Positions 7,978-17,874 of a DNA stretch of 64,000 nt are shown here, piece by piece. The position numbers and the translations under genes are program-made. This stretch comes from Methylovulum miyakonense HT12. GTDB taxonomy: Bacteria; Pseudomonadota; Gammaproteobacteria; Methylococcales; Methylomonadaceae. The stretch covers positions 872,119 through 936,118 of the forward strand of contig NZ_KB913025.1 in NCBI RefSeq assembly GCF_000384075.1, written 5' to 3'. How positions within the stretch are numbered: the stretch's first letter is position 1; every line of letters begins with the position of its first letter. The notes beneath the pieces were generated by a model. The model searched no databases, was not told where the DNA came from, and saw only the letters and a list, made by a program, of their open reading frames with translations.

Positions 7978-9458
7978 GCCTGTTCAGCAAACCGCGCATC
8001 AGGGGCGGCGTCCATGCCGAAGAGCATAAAGCCATCACGGCGTCCCAAACGATAGCCTATGATTTCCCGTTGCCGGAAAAACTCTATATCCCTTTGCAGC
8101 AACATGTCGGCAAACCCGCCGAACCTTTGATCCGGGTCGGTGATGCCGTGTTGAAAGGCCAATTGTTGGCCTACAGCCAAGGCCTGATTTCCGCGCCCGT
8201 CCACGCGCCTAGCTCCGGCGTCATTTTGGATGTCAATGACTACCCTGCCCCGCATCCGTCCGCCTTGCCAATCAGGATGATCGTATTGGCAACTGACGGC
8301 AAAGACGAGTGGGTCAAAACACCCGACATTGGCGACCCGTTCCAATTAAGCCCGGAAGATATCAGCTTGCGCGTCGGTGCGGCCGGCATCGTGGGTTTGG
8401 GCGGCGCGACCTTCCCGACCGCCGTCAAGCTGAATATGGGCCGCGAGAACCGTATCGACACGCTGATCATCAACGGTGCGGAATGTGAGCCGTATTTGAG
8501 TTGCGATGACCGGCAAATGCAAGAACGTAGCGCCCAAATTATCGATGGCGTGCGCCTGATGCTGCATGGCATGGAAACCCATCATGCCGTGGTGGCGATT
8601 GAAGACAACAAGCCCCACGCATTTTATGCCATGCAAGCCGCAGCACAGGCTTTTCCAGAAATTAAGGTAGTGCAAATCCCCACCCGTTATCCGATGGGTT
8701 GGGATAGGCAATTGATCCGCTATGTGACGGGCCGCGAAGTGCCGGTAGGCTGCCGCTCGTCGGAAATCGGCGTCACTATCCACAATGTCGGCACGGCTTA
8801 CGCCACACACCAAGCGATACGCTACGGCCAACCCTTAGTCAGCCGGGTGGTCACCGTCTCCGGCGGCGCGGTCGGGCGGCCGATGAATGTCGAAGTGCCG
8901 TTAGGCACGCTGATTTCCGAATTGTTCGCGTTTTGCGAAGTTGACCTGGCGCAAACCGCGCGCATCGTCATGGGCGGGCCGATGATGGGTGATTCCTTGC
9001 CACACACGGGTTTACCGACCGTCAAGGCCACCAGCGGCATTTTGGCCTTGACGCAACACGAACTTAAGAGCACCGATGAACAGCCCTGCATACGCTGCGC
9101 CAGCTGCGTGAGCGTATGTCCGGCGGGTTTGCGGCCTTTGGATATGGCCAACAACATTAAGGTCAACCAACTCGATGCTGCCGTGGATATAGGCCTGAAA
9201 GACTGCATCAGTTGCGGCTGCTGTTCGTACATCTGCCCGTCCAATATCCCGCTGGTGCAATATTTTAAATACGCTTCCGGTGAAGTCGCCGCCAGACAGC
9301 AAGCCCAACATAAATCCGAACAGACCAAACGCCTGATGGAAGCGCGGCAAGCCCGCCTGGAGCGCATCGCCCAGCAGCAACGGGAGGAAGAAGAGGCGCG
9401 TATCGCCGCCAAACGGGAACGCGAACGCCTGAAAGCCGAGCAGGAGGCTGCCGCATGA
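7971..9458 (+). CDS. rnfC: RnfC, NADH- and FMN-binding subunit of the Rnf complex
   Basis: A 495-residue peripheral subunit. The N-terminal RnfC barrel-like region (GGVHAEEHK near residue 12) is followed by an NADH/FMN-binding NuoF-like domain (VGLGGATFPTAVKL at 141-154, NGAECEPYL at 168-176), an SLBB region, and two [4Fe-4S] motifs at Cys373/376/379/383 and Cys412/415/418/422. A charged, Ala/Glu/Arg-rich coiled-coil tail (about 440-495) is common in gammaproteobacterial RnfC. It overlaps rnfB by 7 bases and rnfD by 4 (ATGA). The tail is shorter than in the very long enterobacterial RnfC proteins. Confidence 0.95.
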   Translation: MLSLFSKPRIRGGVHAEEHKAITASQTIAYDFPLPEKLYIPLQQHVGKPAEPLIRVGDAVLKGQLLAYSQGLISAPVHAPSSGVILDVNDYPAPHPSALPIRMIVLATDGKDEWVKTPDIGDPFQLSPEDISLRVGAAGIVGLGGATFPTAVKLNMGRENRIDTLIINGAECEPYLSCDDRQMQERSAQIIDGVRLMLHGMETHHAVVAIEDNKPHAFYAMQAAAQAFPEIKVVQIPTRYPMGWDRQLIRYVTGREVPVGCRSSEIGVTIHNVGTAYATHQAIRYGQPLVSRVVTVSGGAVGRPMNVEVPLGTLISELFAFCEVDLAQTARIVMGGPMMGDSLPHTGLPTVKATSGILALTQHELKSTDEQPCIRCASCVSVCPAGLRPLDMANNIKVNQLDAAVDIGLKDCISCGCCSYICPSNIPLVQYFKYASGEVAARQQAQHKSEQTKRLMEARQARLERIAQQQREEEEARIAAKRERERLKAEQEAAA

Positions 9459-10528
9459 TAACCCACCATAAACCCAGCAGCGGCGCCCATGTCGGCGCCA
9501 ACAAAAGTGTCGGCCAGATCATGTGGCAAGTCATCTTGGCCTTAATGCCCGCAACGGCTTTTGGGCTTTGGTGCTTTGGTTGGCCCGCCATTTTTTTGTT
9601 CATTATCACCGTGTCATCGGCGATGTTGTTTGAAGCCTTGTGCATCCGCCTGAAAGGGCGTGCCGCCAAACCTGTGATTATGGACGGCTCCGCACTATTG
9701 ACTGGCTGGCTATTGGCAATGACCCTGCCGCCCTGGGCGCCCTGGTGGATAGGCGTGGTCGGCGCGGGTTTGGCAATCATCTTGGGCAAACAAGTCTATG
9801 GCGGGCTGGGGCAGAACCTGTTCAACCCTGCGATGTTGGCGCGGGTTGCCTTGTTGATATCCTTCCCGATTGAAATGACCACTTGGGCGAACGTCTCACC
9901 ACTGTTTTTTTCCGGCTCACCTGGATTTGCCGAAAGTTGGCGCATCACTTTTTCCGGCTTGGGAAATCTCGATGCGTATACAGGTGCGACCACGCTGGGC
10001 TATATTAAAACCGAATTTTCACAAAACCGGGTGTTGCCGGACATCCTCAATGATTATTCGGCGGTGCTGAATTTTATCGGCTGGACACGCGGCAGTTTGG
10101 GGGAAACATCCACTATTTTACTCGGGCTTGGCGGAGCCTGGCTGATCCGCGAGAGAATCATCCCATGGCAGATTCCCGTGGCCCTGCTGGCGACGGTGGC
10201 AGGGCTGGCCAGCGTGTTCCATCTGCTTGACAGCGACCATTATGCCAGCCCGTTTTTGCATTTAAATTCCGGCGCAATGATGTGCGTGGCTTTTTTCATC
10301 GCCACCGATTACGTCACCTCCCCGAACACCGCAACCGGACAACTGGTGTTTGGTGCCGGCTGTGGTTTATTAATTTTTGTCATACGCACTTGGGGCGCAT
10401 ACCCTGAAGGGGCGGGTTTTGCTATCTTACTGATGAACTCGGCGACACCGTTGATAGACCATTACATCCGGCCTAGGATTTACGGACGCGACCGTAAAGG
10501 TAAGCCGCTAGAAATACCGAAACCATAA
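9455..10528 (+). CDS. rnfD: RnfD, flavinylated membrane subunit of the Rnf complex
   Basis: A 357-residue polytopic membrane protein of the NqrB/RnfD family. The motif TGATTLG at 176-182 is the site where FMN is attached covalently to threonine (Thr179) by the flavin transferase ApbE. GQNLFNPAMLAR near 119-130 is another family signature. It lies on the membrane path of electrons between RnfG and RnfC. Translation is coupled to rnfC through a 4-base overlap. No apbE gene is present in this window. Confidence 0.95.
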   Translation: MITHHKPSSGAHVGANKSVGQIMWQVILALMPATAFGLWCFGWPAIFLFIITVSSAMLFEALCIRLKGRAAKPVIMDGSALLTGWLLAMTLPPWAPWWIGVVGAGLAIILGKQVYGGLGQNLFNPAMLARVALLISFPIEMTTWANVSPLFFSGSPGFAESWRITFSGLGNLDAYTGATTLGYIKTEFSQNRVLPDILNDYSAVLNFIGWTRGSLGETSTILLGLGGAWLIRERIIPWQIPVALLATVAGLASVFHLLDSDHYASPFLHLNSGAMMCVAFFIATDYVTSPNTATGQLVFGAGCGLLIFVIRTWGAYPEGAGFAILLMNSATPLIDHYIRPRIYGRDRKGKPLEIPKP

Positions 10529-10652
10529 AGCCCCAATCCAATCCCGTCTGCCCCGCCATAAAATGGGATTGCGTGCCTTGCCGTATGCGACTTACGCGGA
10601 TATTGGCTTTATCGCCGCATTGGAACGGCAACCATCTATCAGGAAGCAAGCG

Positions 10653-11360
10653 ATGAAACACCACATCCCCATAGACCACCTAAAAGCCCTGGGCGCCCAC
10701 TATTGGGGTTGCTTGCAACGGTGGCTAGAACCCGGCAACCTCGCCAACCTCAGGCCTAAACTTGAATTCCAAACTGGCATCTTAGCGGGGTTTGCATTGC
10801 TGGCTAGCGTCTTGCTTGGCGTGACCAATTGCAGCACCGAAAGCACCATCCAGCAACGCTTGGCTGAAGATTTGCAAAATTCACTTGCGGAAGTCATCCC
10901 TGCCGGACTGCATGATAACGACATGCTGCAAGATTTCCGGACCATCCCGTCCGCCAACTACAATATCGGCGCAGAGGAAACGGTAGTTTACCTCGCCAAA
11001 AAATCCGGCATAGTCACTGCCGTGTGCTTCAAATTCACCGCCCCAGATGGGTATTCCGGAGCGATAAATATGATCATGGGCATAGACCGTGATGGAAATA
11101 TTTTAGGCGTGCGGGTGCTAAGCCACAAGGAGACCCCTGGCCTAGGCGATAAAATCGAAGTCACCAAATCCAATTGGATATTAAATTTTGTCGGCCGATC
11201 CTTGGATAATTTGACTCCTGCGCAATGGGCAGTGAAAAAGGACGGTGGGGAATTCGACCAATTTGCGGGAGCCACCATCACTCCACGCAAATCAGTGCAA
11301 GCCATTCATCGCGGTTTACAATTGTTCAAAGAACATCAAGCCGAACTTATCAACCCCTGA
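10653..11360 (+). CDS. rnfG: RnfG, flavinylated subunit of the Rnf complex
   Basis: A 235-residue protein with one N-terminal membrane helix (about 41-58) and a periplasmic FMN-binding domain. The flavinylation motif is A-G-A-T at 205-208, with Thr208 the expected FMN attachment point; Ala replaces the more usual Ser/Thr at its first position. The ATG at 10653 is preferred to the upstream in-frame 10563 because AGGA lies just upstream and the earlier codons are unlike the family. There is a 124-base gap after rnfD, the largest in the operon, with no obvious terminator. The cytoplasmic N-terminal extension (about 40 residues before the helix) is longer than in many RnfG proteins. Confidence 0.92.
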   Translation: MKHHIPIDHLKALGAHYWGCLQRWLEPGNLANLRPKLEFQTGILAGFALLASVLLGVTNCSTESTIQQRLAEDLQNSLAEVIPAGLHDNDMLQDFRTIPSANYNIGAEETVVYLAKKSGIVTAVCFKFTAPDGYSGAINMIMGIDRDGNILGVRVLSHKETPGLGDKIEVTKSNWILNFVGRSLDNLTPAQWAVKKDGGEFDQFAGATITPRKSVQAIHRGLQLFKEHQAELINP

Positions 11361-11370
11361 GGGCATAACC

Positions 11371-12108
11371 GTGTTTTTACCTGAAAACTACCGCAAAATT
11401 GCCACAGATGGCATTTGGAACAACAATATCGTGTTCGGGCAAAACTTGGCCTTATGCCCCTTGCTTGCCGTCACTGGAACCGCCACCAACGGTCTGGGCA
11501 TGGGCTTGGCCACGCTGGTTGTCATCACCGCTTCCAACGCCCTAATTTCCATCACACGGAATTTAATACCCAGCCAAATCCGTATTCCAATATTCGTGCT
11601 GCTGATTGCCGCCTTAGTCACCTTAGTTGATATTTTGATGAATGCTTGGGCGCATGAACTGTACAAGGTGCTGGGGCTTTTCATCGCCTTGATCGTCACC
11701 AACTGCGCCCTGCTAGGCCGCGCCGAAGCGTTTGCTTCCAAACAGCCCGTTAAGGAAGCGTTATGGGATGGCATAATGATGGGCATTGGGTTTTTACTGG
11801 TTTTAGTGGCGCTTGGGGCCGCACGGGAAATCAGCTCGACAGGCACGTTATTTGCCAACGCTTCATTGCTGTTAGGCGAGTCGTTCCGGTTTTTAGAAGT
11901 CACGGTCATTCCCAACTACCAAGGCTTTTTATTGATGGCCCTACCACCTGGTGGTTTCATCATGCTGGCGTTTTTGATTGTCGGCAAGCGTTTGATCGAC
12001 CAAAAACTCGCATATAACCATACGCATGCAGGAGGCAAAGCAATGCCTGAAGCCATTATTGATAAAGAAACGCCTGCACCTATTTCAACTATTAGCATCG
12101 CAGACTAG
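11371..12108 (+). CDS. rnfE: RnfE, membrane subunit of the Rnf complex
   Basis: A 245-residue integral membrane protein of the RnfA/RnfE (NqrD/E) family, with the signature NNIVFGQNLALCPLLAVT near the N-terminus and about six helices. RnfA and RnfE form an inverted pair in the membrane that holds an iron centre between them. The GTG at 11371 is chosen because it gives the standard N-terminus and has GAGGG about 9 bases upstream; the frame upstream to 11245 only overlaps the end of rnfG. A hydrophilic tail of about 30 residues extends past the last helix. Confidence 0.93.
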   Translation: MFLPENYRKIATDGIWNNNIVFGQNLALCPLLAVTGTATNGLGMGLATLVVITASNALISITRNLIPSQIRIPIFVLLIAALVTLVDILMNAWAHELYKVLGLFIALIVTNCALLGRAEAFASKQPVKEALWDGIMMGIGFLLVLVALGAAREISSTGTLFANASLLLGESFRFLEVTVIPNYQGFLLMALPPGGFIMLAFLIVGKRLIDQKLAYNHTHAGGKAMPEAIIDKETPAPISTISIAD

Positions 12109-12122
12109 CTTTAGGGGGCTTT

Positions 12123-12383
12123 ATGAATGTCGGAGTGTGTTATGCAGAAGTCGATAGGCAATTGTGGATGCGTTTGGAAGTTCCCGATAACAGCACTATC
12201 GAGGAAGCCATTAAGTTGTCAGGCGTATTAAAACTTTACCCTGAAATCAACCTTAGCAACCAAAAAGTCGGTATATTCGGTAAAATAGCCTCGCTTGACA
12301 CGCTGGTGAAAGATGGCGACAGGGTGGAAATATATCGTCAAATTACCGCCGACCCCCAAACCGTACAACGGCGTAGGCGCTAA
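12123..12383 (+). CDS. rnfH: RnfH family protein
   Basis: An 86-residue protein of the RnfH/YfjF family, with a ubiquitin-like beta-grasp fold. Recognisable features are an N-terminal VGVCYAE motif and a C-terminal VKDGDRVEIYRQITADPQ, typical of the family. It ends the rnf operon 14 bases after rnfE. RnfH is found at the end of rnf operons in diazotrophs such as Azotobacter and Rhodobacter; its precise role is unknown, and it is not a core electron-transfer subunit. There is no obvious terminator in the 190 bases between it and the convergent ABC-F gene. Confidence 0.9.
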   Translation: MNVGVCYAEVDRQLWMRLEVPDNSTIEEAIKLSGVLKLYPEINLSNQKVGIFGKIASLDTLVKDGDRVEIYRQITADPQTVQRRRR

Positions 12384-12573
12384 AAAATGGCAATAGAGTG
12401 GACTTAAGCCATCTCAAACTCGATAGTTTAAGCGCCGCCGCTAGTTATACTCCGGCTAAACCCATCCTAGGCAAGCCATATGGCATTTTTTATAATTTAC
12501 ACACTGATCAAACACACAACCCACTGGTCTACCCAACATATGCGTTGCTAATAAGTTTTATGCCAGATTCAGG

Positions 12574-14457
12574 TTATTTCGCAAGTTCCAGCATTTCCTC
12601 TGCCTCCAACCATGCCATTTCAGCCATCTCCAAAGCCTTATCCACCTTAACCTTACGATCTAATAGCTCTTTCAAACGGATTTTTTCCGATTCCTCATAA
12701 ATTGACGGATCAGACAGTTTTTGTACCAATTGCTGTTGTTCTTGATGATATTTTTCAACGGCTAACTCTGCTTTTTTCGAAGCATCAAATAATGGTTTGT
12801 GACGTTGCCGACGGTCTGCATCTAATTTACGCTGGTCTTTACGTGATACAGTAGCGCTCTCAATAGGCGTTGTTTTCTCTTCATTCCTTTTATTTTCATT
12901 CAACCAGTTACGGTAATCATCAAGGTCGCCATCGAAATTTTGCACTTTACCGTCCGCCACCAACAACAATTGGTCAGTGACCGAGCGTAATAAATGACGG
13001 TCATGGGAAACCACTACCATTGCACCTTGAAAATCCTGCAAAGCAACGCTTAAGGCATGGCGCATTTCTAGGTCCAGGTGGTTAGTGGGCTCATCCAACA
13101 ATAACAGGTTAGGACTCTGGTATACCAACATCGCCAGCACTAAACGTGCCTTTTCACCACCCGAAAAAGGCTTGACCGCTTCTAATACCTTGTCCCCTTG
13201 AAAATCAAAACCACCTAAAAAATTGCGTAAATCTTTTTCACTGGCTTGTTTGTTAAGCTGTTGCAAATGCCATAAAGGGCTCTCATCTAAGCGTAATTGT
13301 TCGAGCTGATGCTGCGCAAAATAGCCTATTTTTAAAGCCTCCGCGTCTAACCGCACACCTGTCTTTGCAATCATGTCGCCCGCTAAAATTTTTATTAGGC
13401 TGGACTTACCTGCTCCGTTCGGCCCTAATAAACCAATCCTATCTCCAGGGGCGATCGATAAGTTCACGTTTTTTATTACTGTCTTGTCGCCATAGCCAAC
13501 ATCCACTTTGTCTAGTTTAAGCAATGGATTCGGCATTCTACCCAAGGCCGGGAAACTGAAATCGAAAGGCGAATCAACATGAGCCAACGCAATAAGTTCC
13601 ATACGTTCCAAGGCTTTAATACGGCTTTGCGCTTGCCGCGCTTTAGTGGCTTGTGCTTTAAAGCGGTCTACAAAACTCTGGATATGAGCTATTTCACGCT
13701 GCTGTTTTAAATACGCGGATTGTTGTTGTGCCAGTTTTTCCGATCGCATTTTTTCAAATGCTGAATAATTACCCGTATAAATTTCTGCTTTATTTTGTTC
13801 AATGTGGACGATGTGGTCGGTGATAGTATCAAGAAAATCACGATCATGTGAAATCAGCAGCAGCGTCCCTGGATATTTGCATAGCCATTCTTGTAGCCAA
13901 ATAACAGCATCTAAATCTAAATGGTTGGTCGGCTCATCCAATAGCAAAACATCTGAACGGCACATTAAAGCTTGCGCCAAATTCAGGCGCATCCGCCATC
14001 CACCCGAAAATGAACTGACTGCATTTTGTTCTTGATCGGGAGTAAAGCCCAGACCGTCCATTAACCGTGCTGCCCGAGCCTGGGCGGTATAGCCACCTAT
14101 TACTTCCAGTATTGCATGTAATTCCGCTTGCTTTAGTCCGTCATTAGCAGTTTCAGCTGCTACCAACTCTATTTGTAATTGCCGTAATTCAGTATCGCCA
14201 TCAATTACATATTCAATAGCAGGACGTCCAATCGCTGGTGTTTCTTGGGCTACATGTGCAATTTCCAAATTAGGTGGCATGGAAAACACACCCTCATCTG
14301 GATGTATTTCATTTCTGACCATTGCAAACAGACTTGATTTCCCGGCACCATTCGCTCCGGTAAACCCCACTTTTTGGCTTTTATGAATTGTAAACGAAGA
14401 GTTGGCAAACAAAACCTTTACACCACGGCGTAAGGTAATATTTTTAAAATTTAGCAT
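12574..14457 (-). CDS. ABC-F family ATPase, YheS-like ribosome-associated factor
   Basis: A 627-residue soluble protein with two ATP-binding cassettes and no membrane segments. NBD1 has Walker A GANGAGKSS near residue 34, signature SFSGGWRMRL and Walker B LLLLDEPTNHLDLD; NBD2 has GPNGAGKSS near 343, FSGGEKARL and LLLLDEPTNHLD. The linker is rich in Gln/Arg/Lys, and a coiled-coil tail occupies the last 90 residues. The whole length matches E. coli YheS closely. ABC-F proteins of this type bind the ribosomal E site and resolve stalled translation; they are not transporters. It converges with rnfH and lies downstream of pmoCAB, beyond the pmoB terminator. Confidence 0.9.
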   Translation of the reverse strand: MLNFKNITLRRGVKVLFANSSFTIHKSQKVGFTGANGAGKSSLFAMVRNEIHPDEGVFSMPPNLEIAHVAQETPAIGRPAIEYVIDGDTELRQLQIELVAAETANDGLKQAELHAILEVIGGYTAQARAARLMDGLGFTPDQEQNAVSSFSGGWRMRLNLAQALMCRSDVLLLDEPTNHLDLDAVIWLQEWLCKYPGTLLLISHDRDFLDTITDHIVHIEQNKAEIYTGNYSAFEKMRSEKLAQQQSAYLKQQREIAHIQSFVDRFKAQATKARQAQSRIKALERMELIALAHVDSPFDFSFPALGRMPNPLLKLDKVDVGYGDKTVIKNVNLSIAPGDRIGLLGPNGAGKSSLIKILAGDMIAKTGVRLDAEALKIGYFAQHQLEQLRLDESPLWHLQQLNKQASEKDLRNFLGGFDFQGDKVLEAVKPFSGGEKARLVLAMLVYQSPNLLLLDEPTNHLDLEMRHALSVALQDFQGAMVVVSHDRHLLRSVTDQLLLVADGKVQNFDGDLDDYRNWLNENKRNEEKTTPIESATVSRKDQRKLDADRRQRHKPLFDASKKAELAVEKYHQEQQQLVQKLSDPSIYEESEKIRLKELLDRKVKVDKALEMAEMAWLEAEEMLELAK

Positions 14458-14716
14458 TTGAATAAAACTTAAAACGAAGGCGTGTCATAGCCAGATTATC
14501 ATCTTCCAACAAATGAGATTATTAGAAAAAACTAAAAGCCACACAACGCTGGCCAGTTATTGATGCTTGACCGGTATTAATGACAATAGATGGACCAGCT
14601 TTACGTTATCCTGCGGCACAAAAAAATAACATACATCATAACGAGGATTTTTGTTGCTGATTTATAAACTACTAGCTATGGATGCCTAATAATCAACCAG
14701 GTCACACAAAATAAAA
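14458..14716. other. Non-coding spacer, no feature recognised
   Basis: AT-rich stretch between the ABC-F start and the pmoB terminator. It should contain the ABC-F promoter, but no convincing -35/-10 pair was found and no conserved ORF is present. Confidence 0.5.
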
Positions 14717-14744
14717 AACCCCTGCCAGTAAACTGGCAGGGGTT
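14717..14744 (-). terminator. Intrinsic terminator after pmoB
   Basis: A 12-base perfect stem (arms AACCCCTGCCAG and its complement) around the loop TAAA, followed in the minus-strand direction by a run of Us (the A-run at 14711-14718). It lies 37 bases after the pmoB stop. Confidence 0.9.
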
Positions 14745-14780
14745 CTAATTCTTAACTTTTAAACTAAATTATTGCTAATA

Positions 14781-16025
14781 TTAGATGAAAGTTGGAATTA
14801 ATGGAGCATCTATAGTGATCAACTGACGTTTGCCAGCTTCATCATAGAAGAACAACAAGCCAGCAAAACGGCTATCTGGATCGTAAATCAAGTCAGCTAA
14901 ACGGTAAACTTCCCATGCAGCGTCAGAAGCAGTAACTTGGACAGTTCTTGATTGACCTGGAGCCAGAGGGCTGTTATCACTAACAGTCAGACCTTCTTCA
15001 GCCAACAAATCATCAGGATATCCAGTTTCGTCTTGAGCAACATTAGCGTCCATGAAACGTACGCCAGCAGTGTTGAATTCGCCTAAACGAATAGCGGAAT
15101 CACCGTTATTTGTAATAGTCAAAGTCATTTGCATTGCACGACCAGGTACACGGTATGTAGCATCTTCTACTTTAACAGCTACAGAAGTAGCTGGCATTTC
15201 GATAGATTTAATACCACGCAACAAACCAGCTTGTAATGGAGTTGTTACTGGATACTGTTCGTTAGTTGAGCTCATTGACATAGCAACGATCGCAATAGTA
15301 CCAGCTGCAAAACCCATTGCCACTTTTCTGTCTGTACCACTGATTAATGAATCAGCTTTGCCAGATTCAACAGCGATTGAACGTGGAACGAACATTGGCT
15401 TTTTCATCCAATAGCCCATCCAAGCCAAACCTAAAGCATACCAGAATGCATGCCAAAAGTATGTGTTGTCCAGATTGTAAGTTTCTAGGTCGATTGTTTC
15501 ACCAGTCAACGTAGTAATTGGGTTTGTAAAGTCTTTCATAGAACCAGTAACAGTTACCCATTTACCTGGACCGATGATTGGACCACCACCTTTTACGTTT
15601 AACATGGTGTGAACATGCCAGTCACCTGGACGACGAGCTTTCAACAGAACTTTGAAGTCATAAGTTTCGCCCAGTTCCAAAGAAACTGAACGTGGAACCA
15701 ATTGACCACCGATCCAAGATCCGGCACGGATAAATACTGGACCAGGAATACCAATGTTCAAAAATGAAATTTCTGGTTTATCAACAGTTTCTGGCCATCC
15801 GCTGAAAACGAAGAATTTTCCGGAGATAGTCATTGTGTCGTTTACAGCAACCTCTTCTTTTGACCAGTTCAAATCGAACCAGTGAATAGTACGCATACGC
15901 ATAAACGCAGCTTGAGATTTTTCACCGTGTGCAGCAGCAGTTGGTGTGTAAAACATCGATGCTGTTACAGTAGCCAGCAATGCGACAAAGGATAATTTAG
16001 CAACCTTGTCTTTTAATAATTTCAT
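14781..16025 (-). CDS. pmoB: PmoB, particulate methane monooxygenase subunit B
   Basis: A 414-residue subunit with an N-terminal signal sequence (about residues 1-32), two periplasmic cupredoxin-like domains and two membrane helices in the middle and towards the C-terminal half. The CuB ligands known from Methylococcus capsulatus are all present at the same numbers: His33, which follows the signal sequence, and His137/His139 in WHVHT. pMMO oxidises methane to methanol at the intracytoplasmic membranes. It is third in pmoCAB, 95 bases after pmoA, with a strong GAGGAGG ribosome site, and ends at an intrinsic terminator. Codon third positions look more A/T-rich than in neighbouring genes, in line with very high expression. 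Confidence 0.98.
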   Translation of the reverse strand: MKLLKDKVAKLSFVALLATVTASMFYTPTAAAHGEKSQAAFMRMRTIHWFDLNWSKEEVAVNDTMTISGKFFVFSGWPETVDKPEISFLNIGIPGPVFIRAGSWIGGQLVPRSVSLELGETYDFKVLLKARRPGDWHVHTMLNVKGGGPIIGPGKWVTVTGSMKDFTNPITTLTGETIDLETYNLDNTYFWHAFWYALGLAWMGYWMKKPMFVPRSIAVESGKADSLISGTDRKVAMGFAAGTIAIVAMSMSSTNEQYPVTTPLQAGLLRGIKSIEMPATSVAVKVEDATYRVPGRAMQMTLTITNNGDSAIRLGEFNTAGVRFMDANVAQDETGYPDDLLAEEGLTVSDNSPLAPGQSRTVQVTASDAAWEVYRLADLIYDPDSRFAGLLFFYDEAGKRQLITIDAPLIPTFI

Positions 16026-16120
16026 ATATCCTCCTCTATAATAGAGAATCTATAGTTTTTAAGTATCTAGCGCTATACAAATTTTTCAATTTAAGCCACT
16101 AGGTCATTATATTTTAGCTC

Positions 16121-16864
16121 TTAAGAAGACTTAACGAAGTCAGTCTTATTGAACCATTGACCGAAGAAATGCCACAAGAAGTATATTAAGATACTTACGA
16201 AACCAGAGAAGAACGCTGATACTGGAGCAACGTCTTTACCGAAAGTTCTCAGTGTACCTTTTTCTACCATTCTGATGTACTCAGGAGTACCAGTTCTAAC
16301 GTAGTGGTAACCTTGCAAGTCAGCCAAAGTCATCATCATGCCGTTGTATTCAACAGGAACATGTAATGGAGCAATGATTGGCCAGTTACCAGGGTAGAAC
16401 AATAAGCCATAAGCCAATCCGCCCAATACTGCTGTCAAAGTCATGCTGCCTGAAAGCATCAAGATAACATCAAGAACGATAGCACCTGGCATCAAGTTTG
16501 ATGGGAAAACGAAGTTTACTGGGAAATATGTCCAACCCCAGAAGTTCAGGTATCTGTTAATCCATTCACCTAACAACAAACCCAAGATGCAAAGAACTGC
16601 ACCGAAAGGCAAACGGTAACGCCACCACAACATAGCTTGTACGGCAGCAGGGAAAGTGATAGAAACGATTGGTGCTACAGTTACCCATAGACGTCTATCT
16701 TTCCAGTCAGTCCAGAAATCCCAGTCACCACCAGTTAACATATAGTGAATGTGATAACCACCAAGAACAACGAAGAACAATGTAAAACAGATTAGCCAAT
16801 CGAACGTACGAGAAGCTTTAACAGCTTCAGCGCGTGAACGTACAGCTGATTGAGATGCGCTCAT
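16121..16864 (-). CDS. pmoA: PmoA, particulate methane monooxygenase subunit A
   Basis: A 247-residue membrane subunit, the standard length of pmoA, which is the usual methanotroph marker gene. Motifs GGDWDFWTDWKDRR (about 64-78) and VNFVFPSNLMPGA are those of true PmoA rather than AmoA; about seven membrane helices are expected. It packs against PmoC in the membrane part of the trimeric enzyme. The start has a strong AGGAGG about 8 bases upstream. It is separated from pmoC by 132 bases that contain a stem-loop (16920-16951). Confidence 0.98.
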   Translation of the reverse strand: MSASQSAVRSRAEAVKASRTFDWLICFTLFFVVLGGYHIHYMLTGGDWDFWTDWKDRRLWVTVAPIVSITFPAAVQAMLWWRYRLPFGAVLCILGLLLGEWINRYLNFWGWTYFPVNFVFPSNLMPGAIVLDVILMLSGSMTLTAVLGGLAYGLLFYPGNWPIIAPLHVPVEYNGMMMTLADLQGYHYVRTGTPEYIRMVEKGTLRTFGKDVAPVSAFFSGFVSILIYFLWHFFGQWFNKTDFVKSS

Positions 16865-16919
16865 TAGCTTACCTCCTAAAAGGATTTAAATTATTTTTAT
16901 AAATACTATCTTTTCATTC

Positions 16920-16951
16920 TCACCGCTCCGCAAACTAGGCCAAAGCGGTGA
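16920..16951 (-). promoter_or_regulatory. Intercistronic stem-loop between pmoC and pmoA
   Basis: An 8-base stem, TCACCGCT / AGCGGTGA, with a 16-base loop and no U-run after it. It could stabilise or mark a processing point in the pmoCAB transcript, or cause partial attenuation; this is inference from position only. Confidence 0.45.
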
Positions 16952-16996
16952 TCATTTAGGAGATAGTTGGTTTACTTTTTACGACCAGACTATAGA

Positions 16997-17749
16997 TTAA
17001 GCCAAGTCTTTTTTCAGAAGTTTAGATATTGAAGCAACTTCTGTATTTACAACACCCATTACACCCAAAGCAGCCCATCCGAAGAATACGAAACCGTAGT
17101 GTAAAGGAGCAACGAACAATTCTTCCATGAACCAGAAAGTGTGACCCCATTCGTTCAAACCTACGTTAGGCAGAATCATGAAAGGACCAACTACTGATAC
17201 CAAGTATTGCAGAGACAAACCTTGTTGGTAAGCTGGCAATCTAGTTTTTGCGTACAAGAAAGATGCGCCACCAGTGATGATGTAGATTGGGTAGCTCAAA
17301 TAGAATTCGATGATGTGACTTGGAGTGAAGTCAGTATCACGAACGATAGTTTGATGCCAAGTACCATCTTGCTCTGTAAAGTAGCTAGCACCGTAATAGA
17401 TAGCGATACCGTACATTACCAACCAAACCCAATGTGTAAAGTGTCTTCTCAATTCTTCTCTTGGAGTAATTGACATAACTTTACGGTCACGAGTTTTCCA
17501 GATATAGCCCCACAGGATACCTGCAGTAGACACTTCTAAAACGAACTCAATATAAAGGAAGTTCATCCAGTATGTTTCGAATTCAGGTGCAAATGAATCC
17601 AGACCAGCTGACCAGCCGTAGACACCTTCATACCAACGAACCCAACCATAGAAAATTATGTAAACTAGGGCACCTAGATACATATTTTTTTTATTTAACA
17701 GCGGTGCTTCCGCAGCATCAGCTTTCACTGATTCAGTTGTAGCTGCCAT
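16997..17749 (-). CDS. pmoC: PmoC, particulate methane monooxygenase subunit C
   Basis: A 250-residue polytopic membrane protein and the first gene of the operon. The metal ligands of the PmoC copper site are conserved: Asp128, His132 and His145, with the same D-x3-H-x12-H spacing as Asp156/His160/His173 of M. capsulatus. The N-terminal 20 residues are hydrophilic and Ala/Glu-rich. AGGAG lies 8 bases before the ATG. The operon order C-A-B and strong ribosome sites are typical of type I methanotrophs. Confidence 0.98.
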   Translation of the reverse strand: MAATTESVKADAAEAPLLNKKNMYLGALVYIIFYGWVRWYEGVYGWSAGLDSFAPEFETYWMNFLYIEFVLEVSTAGILWGYIWKTRDRKVMSITPREELRRHFTHWVWLVMYGIAIYYGASYFTEQDGTWHQTIVRDTDFTPSHIIEFYLSYPIYIITGGASFLYAKTRLPAYQQGLSLQYLVSVVGPFMILPNVGLNEWGHTFWFMEELFVAPLHYGFVFFGWAALGVMGVVNTEVASISKLLKKDLA

Positions 17750-17874
17750 TTCTATCTCCTAAAAATGATTAAAATCTTGGTTATTATCCAAGAATAGACA
17801 GTAACAATTCCATTTTCCCCAATCCCATTAGTGCTACTAATAAGAAAGACACCAACTCTATTTAGTGAGTAATC